A stretch of DNA of 64,000 nt from Erythrocercus mccallii (taxonomy: Eukaryota > Chordata > Aves > Passeriformes > Dicruridae), in NCBI GenBank assembly GCA_013397435.1, contig VZRG01000882.1, forward strand, positions 63,229 through 127,228, in the 5' to 3' direction. Each line of letters opens with the position of its first letter. The first letter of the stretch is position 1. The notes under the pieces were generated by a model that was not told the DNA's origin, did not search any database, and saw only the letters and a list, made by a program, of their open reading frames with translations. A program made the translations under genes and the position numbers. Shown piece after piece: positions 37,901 through 48,290 of this stretch.

Positions 37901-39316
37901 TTAACAGAGGTTATAAACATACTCACTGGTGACATCTTCCTGATGAGATCATGTGCAACCACAAGCAGGTCTCTCTCTTTCTTTACTTTGTTACGGAATT
38001 CAGCCACATCCCCGGGGTGCAGTACCTCCAGCTGCTCAGCTGCTCCAAGGACAGCCTCAATGCAGCTTCTCCAGGAGCACAGTGCTGGGATTCCTGGGGC
38101 TACTGCAGCACTCACCCCTGTCCCAATGACCAGGAGAAGATCCCGAGGCTGCTTTCTTATGAGACTTTTTAAGAATTTTCTTGAACACAGAAAACAAAAA
38201 TGTTCATTGATCAACAGTGCGTTTCCTGGCTTGCCTGAAGGGCTTAGGGACTGACTCCAGAAGTTTACCTGAGCCATTAAAGCTTCTGCAAAACACCAAC
38301 CAACCAGCAGGAACAGAGCTCTCCATCCCTGCACAACAGGATGAGATGGGCAGCCACCCAAGCTCATGGCCTTCCCCAAACCAACAATACCCTTGAAGCC
38401 TTTTTGCATTTCAGACAAGTAAATGTGCATGGTTAATGCCAGCCAAAAAAAGGCAACAACCTCAAATCACTACTGTCTCTGAGATTTACATTGACAACTG
38501 CCAATTTCCAGGCCACTGGGCAAGCCAAACACCATTTCCATGAAATTATGAAAAAAGTAGGCAAAAGATGGCCCAATATTCTCATTTATGATCACATAGC
38601 AGTGGTGCTGGTTCAGATCAAGGGTTCATCCAACTCACTATTTAGACATTACTACCCACAGGTCCCTCTCAGAGGTGTGTTGGTGTTACATCCATACTCC
38701 CTGCACAAACCAGCACAGGGAACTGTGAGGAAAATCTCTCATTCATGATTACTCAGCAAAGAAGTGAAAATGCATATAAACCATACAGCAAAATCACTTC
38801 TTACAAACAAGGATTTCAGTAGTACAGAACCTCAGAACTCCCCTGACTTTCCAAACTGCCTTTGCAGATTTTCAGTTCCTGGTAACATGGTAATAAAGAT
38901 GATCAGCACCTCTTATTTCACAATCACCTGAAACTATCTAGGTCAAACTATAATGTTCAACTTGAAATGGCCTCAGGCAAAGCAATAAACATGTAGGTAT
39001 GGTTGCCAGCTCCTGCCTACAAATAAAATGTGTTTGAACACCCCATGCTTTCCTGCTACATTCAGCCCAAATTGCTTCCTCTCATTACTTATTCCTCATA
39101 AACAACTTGAGTGACCATGAAGTACTTGGTCAGTGAAGAAACCAGCTTCTGGGATAATTCAAATTTTCAGGCATGATGTTGTTCTTGTATTCAATATTCA
39201 GTAGTTTATTCCCACTGTGGTTTCAGATTTTCATTAAGAGACAGTTTTATATCAACTAATACAAGTTACCTGAATTTCTGCTCGCTTCTAATTGTGGCCC
39301 CTTCTGGTGAATCCAT
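34910..39316 (-). CDS. FAM118A: FAM118A, noncanonical SIR2-fold protein (5 coding exons)
   Basis: Coding exons in transcript order are 39316-39270, 38179-37927, 36973-36752, 36138-36010 and 35269-34910. They total 1011 nt, or 336 residues plus TGA, against about 357 in human. All introns are GT-AG; the donors after the third and fourth exons (gtacga, gtttgt) are weak. The start MDSPEGATIRSEQK matches the family N-terminus and lies 9 nt inside its exon, so a 5' noncoding exon is needed. The SIR2-like domain shows the nucleotide-binding loop GTGVSAA (35-41), TTNYD (146-150), the putative catalytic-histidine segment HIHG (189-192) and LGCGETLRDQIF (from 232). These motifs resemble those of bacterial SIR2 defence NADases more than those of classical sirtuin deacetylases. 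The gene converges on SMC1B, as in mammals. Exact biochemical activity is not readable from sequence. No frameshift or missing motif was seen. Confidence 0.95.
35487..35546 (+). mobile_element. Short CR1 3' tail in FAM118A intron
   Basis: About 60 bp matches the plus-strand CR1 3' end (GGAACAAGATGATCTTTAAG, then TTCCAACCCAAGCCATTCC). Only the tail remains. It lies in the last FAM118A intron, about 220 bp upstream of the final exon. Confidence 0.75.
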
Positions 39317-40161
39317 CTCTGAGCCCTGAATAAAACAAAAAGCAAAATAATTCTTAATGCTTCTCAGAAAAAGAACCAAAACCAAAATCAGATGTATTAC
39401 TGTTGCCTTTTTTCTCTTTATTCCTAATATCTATTTTAATATCAAGGCTCCATGTGTCACATCCCAGTGAAGTGAGGCACTGATGGAACCAAACCTGCCA
39501 AAGGACAAGTGTGCAAACCCAGCACAGCTCCAGTTAAGCTTCCAAATGCCATAGGACTGAGATAACAGAGATGCAGCTATTCATGCAGCTAAAAAAATAC
39601 TCGTGTCTAAATTCAAGATAAAATTTATCATGCCCACTAAAACTACATGTCATTTCAAGTCAATTAATAAGTGTCTTGATTTTATTTTTTTTTCATAATA
39701 ACCAGTTTATTCAATCCAATTTGTGGAAACCAGACTTCCACATGACATCCTGCTCACAAGAAGCCCTCTGAGAGCCACTTGGCTACATGACCAGACAGCA
39801 GGGTAGGACAGGTTTTATTTAAAGTACTTGCTGAGGAAAACCATAACTTATTTCTGTGTCATTTATTATGTCTTATGTCTGAAGTACAAGACTCTGTCTC
39901 GGCAGGAGAACTGGCTATGGGATCATTACTTAGAAACCCCCAAGTTTTATTACATGGGTTTATTTTTTATGAGGGTGTATTTTTTGTTTGGCTTTGAGAC
40001 ACAGTTTTTGGTGGTGGTGATGGCAAACTGCAGCCCCTGACCCCTCAAATACACATTGTGCCAGAGCCCAGGGCTCCTAAGGTACTTGCCAGCTCTTGCA
40101 TTCATGTGCTGGAAGCTAATTTGGAAGCAAGAGGCTCCAAGTTTGGAGATTATTTGGCTAA

Positions 40162-40340
40162 TAAAAAAAAAAAAACAACCTCAACCCGAACCAAACAAAA
40201 AGACCAAAAAACAAACAAACATATTTTTAAAATCTGCAAAAAAAAACCCCAACCGAACAACTCCAACTCAACCCCAAAAAAGCCAACACAACCCCCCCCC
40301 GAAAAACAAACAAGTAAACCGAAACAAAAAAAAACCCCAC
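40162..40340. repeat. A/C-rich low-complexity tract
   Basis: Nearly all bases are A or C on the plus strand, with long A-runs, AAACAAAC motifs and a C-run at about 40292. It lies upstream of the FAM118A coding exons, in the presumed first intron. The long open frames across it arise from composition bias and are not genes. Confidence 0.85.
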
Positions 40341-40518
40341 AGATGTCTTCAGCAAATGCACTCAGGGTGTCTTTTAAGGCAAAAAAAAAATTTCTTGTTG
40401 TAACATTTATTTTCTCTCTACTGCCTTCCCTGACCAACATTACCCTATGGAGGCACCCCACTGTCATCATTAGCACATCCAAAAATCAGGACAATAATCT
40501 GTCTGGGGCAAAGCACTT

Positions 40519-40615
40519 CAGAATCACACAGAAGCATCGAGGCTGGCAGAAACCTTCCAGATCATCAAGGCCAGCACCATCACCATAACCACCCCTGAAA
40601 GATGCCCCCAGGTGC
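40519..40615 (-). mobile_element. Diverged CR1-like 3' fragment
   Basis: The plus strand begins with an AGAATCACACAGAAGC terminus, followed by a GGCTGGCAGAAACCTTCCAG segment. This is the layout of a minus-strand CR1 subfamily end. Divergence is high and the match short, so the subfamily is not assigned. Confidence 0.5.
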
Positions 40616-40829
40616 CAGCAGACTCCTTCATACCTGGGAACATTCTGAGTGCAAAAACAACACAGGAAGGAAGGAAGGGCAACTTACTTGTGTGGGAAAG
40701 ACAGTTCATATTTTATAACCCCATTCAAGAAAGCTTTATGAATTACGACTCCCCAAATTTAATAAAAGCATCTCTCACCACGGGCTGCTGTCAATACCAA
40801 CATTTCAGACCTCGCCGTTCCCTTTTAGC

Positions 40830-41324
40830 TCCTGAAGTCGCTTCCTGGAAGGCGCAGCCGTGCAAGGAAGCGGGAGCCAGGATCCCTCAATGCTCCCAGA
40901 GAAATGGCTGCGATCAGCGATGGGGCCCGAGCTCCGGGAGCTGCTCCGGGACTGAGCGCAGCTGCTTTTCCACAAGGGCTCCTCAGGGCAGGCCGGGAAT
41001 GGGAGCCCGCTGGGATGCACGGACAGCCGGAATGGGAGCTGCCTCCTTACTCCCAGCACAGCCAGGGGACATGGGAACCGCTTCTCATCTCACATCTTCC
41101 CTGCTCAACGCACTCCGTTCTTATCGGCGAAATAACAGCTCCGTTCGCCCCCTGAAACTCCAGCTCACCGGGCTGACTGGAGGAAGCGAGTGTTGCCAGA
41201 CACTTTTATAGCTGAAGACAGCCTAAAACGTTCAACCCCAGGGCAGCCGCGGGAAAGGGAATGCCCCGTCCCGAGCTCCCCAGCTCCTTTTGGGAAAAAC
41301 CACGGCGGGAAGCGGAGCGGGAGC
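40830..41324 (-). promoter_or_regulatory. CpG-rich promoter region and probable noncoding exon 1 of FAM118A
   Basis: GC and CpG content rise sharply here, 1.5 kb upstream of the first coding exon. On the minus strand a consensus donor (CCCG followed by GTGAGC, exon edge at 41169) would close a noncoding first exon that starts further right, toward or inside the gap. The acceptor at 39326-39327 would join it to the start-codon exon. Promoter position is inferred from composition, the donor and the need for a 5' exon. Confidence 0.55.
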
Positions 41325-42199
41325 NNNNNNNNNNNNNNNNNNNNNNNNNNNNNNNNNNNNNNNNNNNNNNNNNNNNNNNNNNNNNNNNNNNNNNNNNNNN
41401 NNNNNNNNNNNNNNNNNNNNNNNNNNNNNNNNNNNNNNNNNNNNNNNNNNNNNNNNNNNNNNNNNNNNNNNNNNNNNNNNNNNNNNNNNNNNNNNNNNNN
41501 NNNNNNNNNNNNNNNNNNNNNNNNNNNNNNNNNNNNNNNNNNNNNNNNNNNNNNNNNNNNNNNNNNNNNNNNNNNNNNNNNNNNNNNNNNNNNNNNNNNN
41601 NNNNNNNNNNNNNNNNNNNNNNNNNNNNNNNNNNNNNNNNNNNNNNNNNNNNNNNNNNNNNNNNNNNNNNNNNNNNNNNNNNNNNNNNNNNNNNNNNNNN
41701 NNNNNNNNNNNNNNNNNNNNNNNNNNNNNNNNNNNNNNNNNNNNNNNNNNNNNNNNNNNNNNNNNNNNNNNNNNNNNNNNNNNNNNNNNNNNNNNNNNNN
41801 NNNNNNNNNNNNNNNNNNNNNNNNNNNNNNNNNNNNNNNNNNNNNNNNNNNNNNNNNNNNNNNNNNNNNNNNNNNNNNNNNNNNNNNNNNNNNNNNNNNN
41901 NNNNNNNNNNNNNNNNNNNNNNNNNNNNNNNNNNNNNNNNNNNNNNNNNNNNNNNNNNNNNNNNNNNNNNNNNNNNNNNNNNNNNNNNNNNNNNNNNNNN
42001 NNNNNNNNNNNNNNNNNNNNNNNNNNNNNNNNNNNNNNNNNNNNNNNNNNNNNNNNNNNNNNNNNNNNNNNNNNNNNNNNNNNNNNNNNNNNNNNNNNNN
42101 NNNNNNNNNNNNNNNNNNNNNNNNNNNNNNNNNNNNNNNNNNNNNNNNNNNNNNNNNNNNNNNNNNNNNNNNNNNNNNNNNNNNNNNNNNNNNNNNNNN
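41325..42199. other. Assembly gap (875 N)
   Basis: The gap is bordered on the left by the GC-rich FAM118A promoter region and on the right by a T-run (42200-42210). This is a usual setting for sequencing dropout at a GC-rich promoter. True size and content are unknown, and open frames drawn across it are meaningless. Confidence 0.99.
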
Positions 42200-42369
42200 T
42201 TTTTTTTTTTGGTTAAGCACATTTAGCTCAGTTGCAGCGGGTGGGTGAAGGCTGTGCCAAAGGAGGCTGTTACAGAGCTGTACCTCCAAATCCCAGTTGC
42301 AAAACTCTGTTAAAAATGCATAACTCTCTGGTTTTGATTTCATAACTGGAGTTTTCAAAAGTATGTGCA

Positions 42370-42574
42370 GGAGGAATTCTCTGCTGTGAGGGTGGTGAGG
42401 CCCTGGCACAGGTTGCCCAAGAAGCTGTGGCTGCCTCATCCCTGGAAGTGTCCAAGGACAGGACTTGGAGCAACCTGGGCTAAGGGAAGGTGTCCCTGCC
42501 CATGGCAGGGGCTGGAACAAGATGAGCTTTAAAGTCCCTTCCAATCCAAACCAGTCTGTGATTCTGTGATTCTA
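42370..42574 (+). mobile_element. CR1 LINE 3' end with intact terminal repeats
   Basis: This plus-strand CR1 runs from a 5' truncation near 42370 to a complete 3' end. It passes GAGGGTGGTGAGGCCCTGGC and CCCATGGCAGGGGCTGGAAC and finishes in two ATTCTGTG-type octamers at about 42558-42574. The retained terminus makes it one of the better-preserved copies in the window. Confidence 0.9.
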
Positions 42575-42587
42575 CTTATGATACCAT

Positions 42588-42962
42588 TTAACAGACTTTT
42601 GAGGACCTGAAGTACTTCTTGGCATAAGCTTCCTTTGTTTCTCTAGTCAGCCATTTCCACTGGCTTTGGGTGCAGTCAGGACTCACAGGTTTTGCATGTC
42701 CATGGGATAGATTTGACCATTCTGTTATGTTCATGAAATGCCAGAGTTGTATTGATACTCTGGTATGGTTTTGGGAAGAATTTTGGCAATTACGGCCAGT
42801 TTTGAAGACGATACATAAGCACAGTTTTAACTCCATATCCAGTGTTTTGGCAAGAACAGTTGTGTTGACCACTGTGAAATCACTGACTTTCAACCTGTAT
42901 AAGAACACTGTGTCCTCGGGAACTGTCTGTGTTATATTCCCTAGACACCACTTCTTGCTTTG
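42588..42962 (-). other. Sequon-rich open frame of unknown origin
   Basis: A minus-strand frame of 124 sense codons is open from an in-frame stop at 42963-42965 to TAA at 42588-42590. It contains six N-X-S/T sequons (GNIT, VNTT, QNSS, QNHT, MNIT, SNLS), several cysteines and tryptophans, and ends AKKYFRSSKVC. There is no start methionine near its beginning. A possible CTAG acceptor precedes the GNIT segment, but the pyrimidine tract is poor. The composition suggests a secreted or envelope-type glycoprotein exon or remnant, though I recognise no family. The plus strand is also open here, so chance is a real alternative. Confidence 0.25.
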
Positions 42963-42965
42963 TTA

Positions 42966-45900
42966 TTATTCTTGTCTTACTACATTGCAGCCTCTAGAAA
43001 GGCTTAACAAATATTTGGAGAATTGTATCCCTAGGATAAGGAAGGTGGAGGGTAGGATCAGTGGGAACAGGGAGGGAAAAGGAAGAATGCAAGTAGCCTC
43101 ACCTAAAAACTGGCACATGACTGAGTTGGGGAAGATCTGCAGTGTTTCCAGCTCTTTGCCTTTCACCCTTCAGTGCTGCCAGTCAAGCAACAAGGAATTT
43201 CAACATGCTAATATTGAGGGTTCTGTAAACCTGAAGGTCAAAGACACTGTGTTTTAAAAGAACTAGGTGATATTCTTCTCCCTAAACCCAGAAACTATGT
43301 ATGAAATCCAGTTTGGAATGCTATTTGACACTGTATTGTACTCGTGCTGGAATGTATTACTAAAGAATTTGTTGTGTATCTTACAATATTTTTTCAGCTG
43401 TAGATAGGAATTACGAAGTCTTTCTAAATATTTGCCTGAGCTTGAGACTCGATGTCTGGCCCATCCTGTAGATTTACAATGCCTAATAATCTTTATTTCA
43501 CATTCATTTAAAAAGAAATGTACGAGGAAATTTTTGTGAAGAAAGGCCTTTGAAAGCATTTCCGTTTTTCAGTCTGACTCAATTAATCAGCTTGTTATTA
43601 CCTTTTCCTGTAAGCCTTGCTACTTTCATATCCTTAAACTACACTGTTATTTTAAAACCCCAAGAGCAGTCACAACAACAGTACATTTCATAAGCTCTGG
43701 ATTCCCCTGCAAGGAGTTGGAAAGTTACTAAGGACAAAGAATACCAATACCTTCCAACAAACACAGTACAAAAGTAACTGCCTAAAGTACAATCAAAAGG
43801 AGGCTTAGATACTTTTCCAAATGTACAATAAGAAGTAACAATGTATTATTATCCATTATATTTTATTTATGTTATTATTTTAAAATGTGAACAAATAAAT
43901 ATGACAGTGACAGGTCAACACTGTCAATATGCCATTGTGAGAAAACGGGCAGAAAGTTCAGGAGCAAAAGTCACAGTGAAAAAAGAATTCTGAAGTGAGT
44001 TGAAGCCCATGAACTTAGAAAAATGAAGGAGTTTCTCTCAAGAAGCAACAAAAACAGGCAATCGAGGATGTCTCAGAGGTAAAACACCACTTAAAAGAAA
44101 TAATTGCACCAGTCCAACACTTAATTCCACCTCAGATTTATCACTCATAGTAAATCTGTTTGTCCAAGTGTACTAAACAACACATTAAGTTAGTTGCTTA
44201 TTTTGGAGTTTGTTGCCAGCTTTGGAAATAACACTTGAAAGGATGTCATCAGGCTAAGAAATGGTTGGTTTTGGCTGCAAGAAGCAATGCATCTGATTAT
44301 TCAGCTGTGGTTCTATGAACTGAGATGTAATGTTGATTACATTACATGTTTGACATCTTGCTCTTTGAGAAGTTATGATAAAATAAATCCAAGCCTACAT
44401 TATGCCAGAACCTGCTGGTTTGAAAGAAACCAAGGAAAACTCATAATGAAAGTTTATTGAGCTTGTTAAAAAGTATCTTTAAGACGCCAACTAACTTGTG
44501 CCTTATTTTTTTCCATAGCAGGAAGCCAATCTGCCCCTGTTGACTGAGATAAAATTCCTTGCACAATGGAACTGCCAGTTCCTCCCTGTTAGGGGATTAC
44601 TCTTTTCTAACTGGGAGCTGACTGGATTTTACTAGTTTGTCATCTTGGTAAACAGAATAGTTTATAAAATACTGTGAAGAAGAGAAATACTTTCAGAAAT
44701 TCAAAGTATGTTTTCAAAAGCCAGTTTCAGTTCACTTAGAGTTTACCCATGATTGACTGTAAAGATTAATTTTCAAAGATAACCTTTGACTCACAGCACT
44801 ATCTGTGTGTATGCCCTGCAGAGTGACATGATCTGTAAAATAACTCTGGATGTAACTGCAAGTGTATTTTTAAAGCTGCCAATTGTTATGCACATCTGCA
44901 CCAACAAGGTTTCCCTACCTTGTCACCTCTTACTTAAGAGTGTATAATTACCATCAAGTTTTGTGTTGCTTTGCACCTGCCTCTCTCACACATGCCTTCT
45001 ATTAGCAACAATTGAAAGTGTGATCATTTCAGTACAGTCACATGCAAAAAAGGACATTTTAAAAGGGTAAATGAGAGGGGAAACAAAAACTCCTTTAACT
45101 GCCCTCTTCCTGACCTTGACTTTAGTTTGGACTTGTTTATAAAAACAAATGAGTTTGCTTTAATACATGAGTTAACTAAGGAGTGTAACTAAATGGGGTG
45201 TCCTTTGATTAAAGAGTTTGTATTGTGTATTTTTCTGACCCAAAAAAACAAACAACAAAGAAGCTCTGTCACAAGGTCCTTATCTGTTCTGATCAGCAGC
45301 AATGTGTGCAGCAGTGGGAAAGGGAGGAAAACCACTGCAGAGAGGCGGAACTGTAATGGAAAAAGGGATCAAAACAAAACCAAAGACAAGATAGCCACAA
45401 AAAAAAAAAAAAAAAAAAAAAAAGAAGGTAAAAGGAAATTAAAAATTCTGAATCCTGGAAGGAATGGATTTAAACTAAACATACTACTGTAAATAATGGG
45501 GAGAGAGAAAGCCAGACAGGAAGTTGCAAATATTCAAATTCTGCTTGAAAAAGTTGCTCTTGTTAAAGAACTTAGCTAGGTCAGGGAAATGAACCTTGGG
45601 AATATTATTGTATGAACTTGTTGATGAACTGGCAAAAAGCTCTTTTCTGTTTTTCAAAAAACAGAAATTTAAAATGTTGGCCAAATAATTTCATAAATAA
45701 AGTCTGTATTAATGAGGGACAAAAGTAGAAGTGTTACTCTGCTCTGTTAGAACAGATCAGCTGTAGTATTAAATCATAAGGTGGGTTTTTCCTGCTTAGT
45801 GGGTTTTTGTGGTGCAACGGCTACTTCTTCTACCCAGGCATGAATTTAAAAAAGCAGAACTACAGATCAGCAAATGGAGAGCTTATACAGACAGGAACCA

Positions 45901-48290
45901 GCACATGAGTGCAGAGTGCAATACAGAGACAGAGGTTAAGGCCTTGGAATTCTCTGAATCTGCAATGCAAGGAAGCCCTGAGGACAGGACCCTGTGGCCC
46001 TGTGTGAAGGTCAGTCAGTCTGGCTGTCTGACTCAGTGTGCTGATGGTCACTGGGCAACTGCAGAATAAATCTATTGAGTAGCCAAGCCTCATCAGTTTT
46101 CCAGTAAACAAACCTTTGCTTGGACATTGTTGCTAATATGATCTCTACTGTAGCTTAAATAGTTCTGCAAGCTCCTGGTCTGGGGTGTAGCTGTCTTTGT
46201 AATTCCTGTGAAATCAGCATCCAGCCTTCAGGGGAAGCTGTGGGTGCAGCCCTGGAGCCCAGGGATGTAATCCAAAAGAAATTTTACTTCAGAAGGAAAG
46301 TTCTCTGTATCCAGCCAGCTGCCATGCCCTATGCCCCCCAGGATGCCTAAAGGGAAATGAAGCATTGTACCACGTTTACAGCATGCTTGCTTGGATTAAC
46401 ATCACCAACAGCCAGATTATGTATTGTACAGGATTTTTGGTGTGAGATCTCAGTTACAATCCCTTTTAACGCATGTTGTAACAAACATATGCTGTCATTC
46501 CATTTAATATTACAGGTTCTTGCCCAGAGATAATTGGACACCCACCTTGTGTTTCACATCTAAAAATCTGGGTCTTCATTCAGAACCACCTAGATCTTGT
46601 ATCACTGAAAGATTTCGGACAAAATTGTCACAGCAATGTCTTCAGACCTCAGCTTTAACTCCTTTAACACTATATAACCCATAAAAGCTCAAAAAGGTGT
46701 AATATGAAGGTCTTGCATTCTACAAAAGAAAGAAAATACCTGTAAGGATATTTTTGAGTTTTAATGTTTTTCTAGAATATATGACAATAAGAAATTTCTG
46801 TAAGAAATATTTTGGCTGTTATTTCATTAACTGTCTCCAAGTCTTTTTAACTAGATAAAGCATAAAAGGCTCTGTAATCTCCAGTTTTACTGGATTTATT
46901 GAGCAAGTTATCTACTCCAGCATTCACTCATATTACAAAATGGATGACTCCTGAATTCCCCATTCCTGATCAGAAACAGTAAAAGTAAAATTAGATTTAT
47001 TCTACTAATGCAATCTTGATTGTAGAAAATGCTATGTAGAAAATGTGGGTAGCTTTTTAAAAGTCAGCTTTCTAATACATTGCTGCCTCCTGCTACATCC
47101 CTTCCAGTGATTCATAGCAGCAGAGATGAAACCAAGTTAAAAAACAAACCAATTTAGCTATGCACTGTGATCTGGGTGAAAAATTCCCTTTGGAGGAAAT
47201 TCAGATACCTATAGGTAGCTTCACCCAAGTGTTAGTCCTGATTTCTGTGGAAAGGTAGGATAGTAAAATAGGTTTGACTATCAGGAATTTCCCAAGGTTT
47301 CAACCTATTTGTTGTTAATTGTTCCTTTTCACTCTGTTTCTCCTCACCTGTTAGCTGGAACAAATACAAGCACTGCACACCACAGGATGCCAAAGTCAGA
47401 ATTCCTGTGCAGGTTTACAAAGAATTCCTTGGATTTACAAGTCCAGTTCTATATTTAAACTAGATAAATAGTATCTAATCCCTTAACTTTGACCTCAGGT
47501 TGCTCTTTGTATATTTGTGTAATGGAGCCCTTTAAATTTATTTTTACTAGGTAGATAAAATACAGCTTGCTGGGTTTGCAAGCAAGAGGATATTTTAATG
47601 ACACAAAACTTTACTAATATTTGAGGACTGGGATTGGTATCTGTAATAGCTGGAGAGTAGGATCTTTCCTGACAACGATTTTTGGGCTTGGGATACATTT
47701 CTGAATCTTCTACAGTTCTGTCATATCACTTCATGAAGGCAGTTTAATGTCTTTGGGACTCAGATGAACTTCGGTGCAATAGCTGCAGTTTTGTATGAAT
47801 GTGAAATACAGCACAATGAGGCTGCTGTACTGAGCAGTGCTACAAGGACAGGTAAAGTCCAGAAATACCTGTCTTGTCTCTTGGAGCAGTCTTTGGATGG
47901 ATTGCAACAGCTTTCTCACCTGGCAGTTTTGTGAGTTATATTTTTGTCAGATGCCTTTGAAGTTTGAGTCTGGACTGTTTGAGTGTGATAGAACTTATTA
48001 GCACATATAATTGAGAGGGAGTTTGTGGTGCAAATAGGAGTTTGTACGGAGAACGGGAAGGTCAGCAAAATCTTTCTGTCCTGACACAAGTTTTTTGAGG
48101 ACAGTGACTAGACATCCCCACCTTTGGAGCTACACTTAAAAGTTTTTGGTGTGTACACAGCACTGTCTGGTGGAGCTGTTGAAGGAAGACGGGGGAACGT
48201 CCACTTGATGGCAGTGTGTACTTGACAGAGACAACTGCACCATGGTTATCTCCAGCCCATCAAATGTGAAGATCCTACATCCATTTCTCT
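42966..48290. other. Intergenic stretch without recognised genes
   Basis: AT-rich DNA with many short open frames on both strands and no recognised protein motif or splice-consistent exon series. The one distinct feature is a long A-run at 45399-45423. This region lies upstream of FAM118A, where UPK3A would be expected from mammalian synteny. I did not find a uroplakin-like exon. Confidence 0.55.
45399..45423. repeat. Poly(A) tract
   Basis: An uninterrupted A-run of about 25 bases follows an A-rich stretch. It could be the tail of a retroposed sequence, but no element body was recognised on its 5' side. Confidence 0.9.

Noticed and set aside
40056..40588. 115- and 176-codon frames rich in K, P, Q and T
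   Set aside because: They are produced by the A/C-rich low-complexity tract in the first FAM118A intron.
41165..42544. Very long open frames on both strands around 41.2-42.5 kb
   Set aside because: Their length comes from the 875-N gap, which contains no stop codons by construction.
42670..43257. 195-codon plus-strand open frame
   Set aside because: It is the longest gap-free frame, but it has no recognised domain, no promoter or splice context, and overlaps the sequon-rich minus-strand frame. Chance is the simplest reading.
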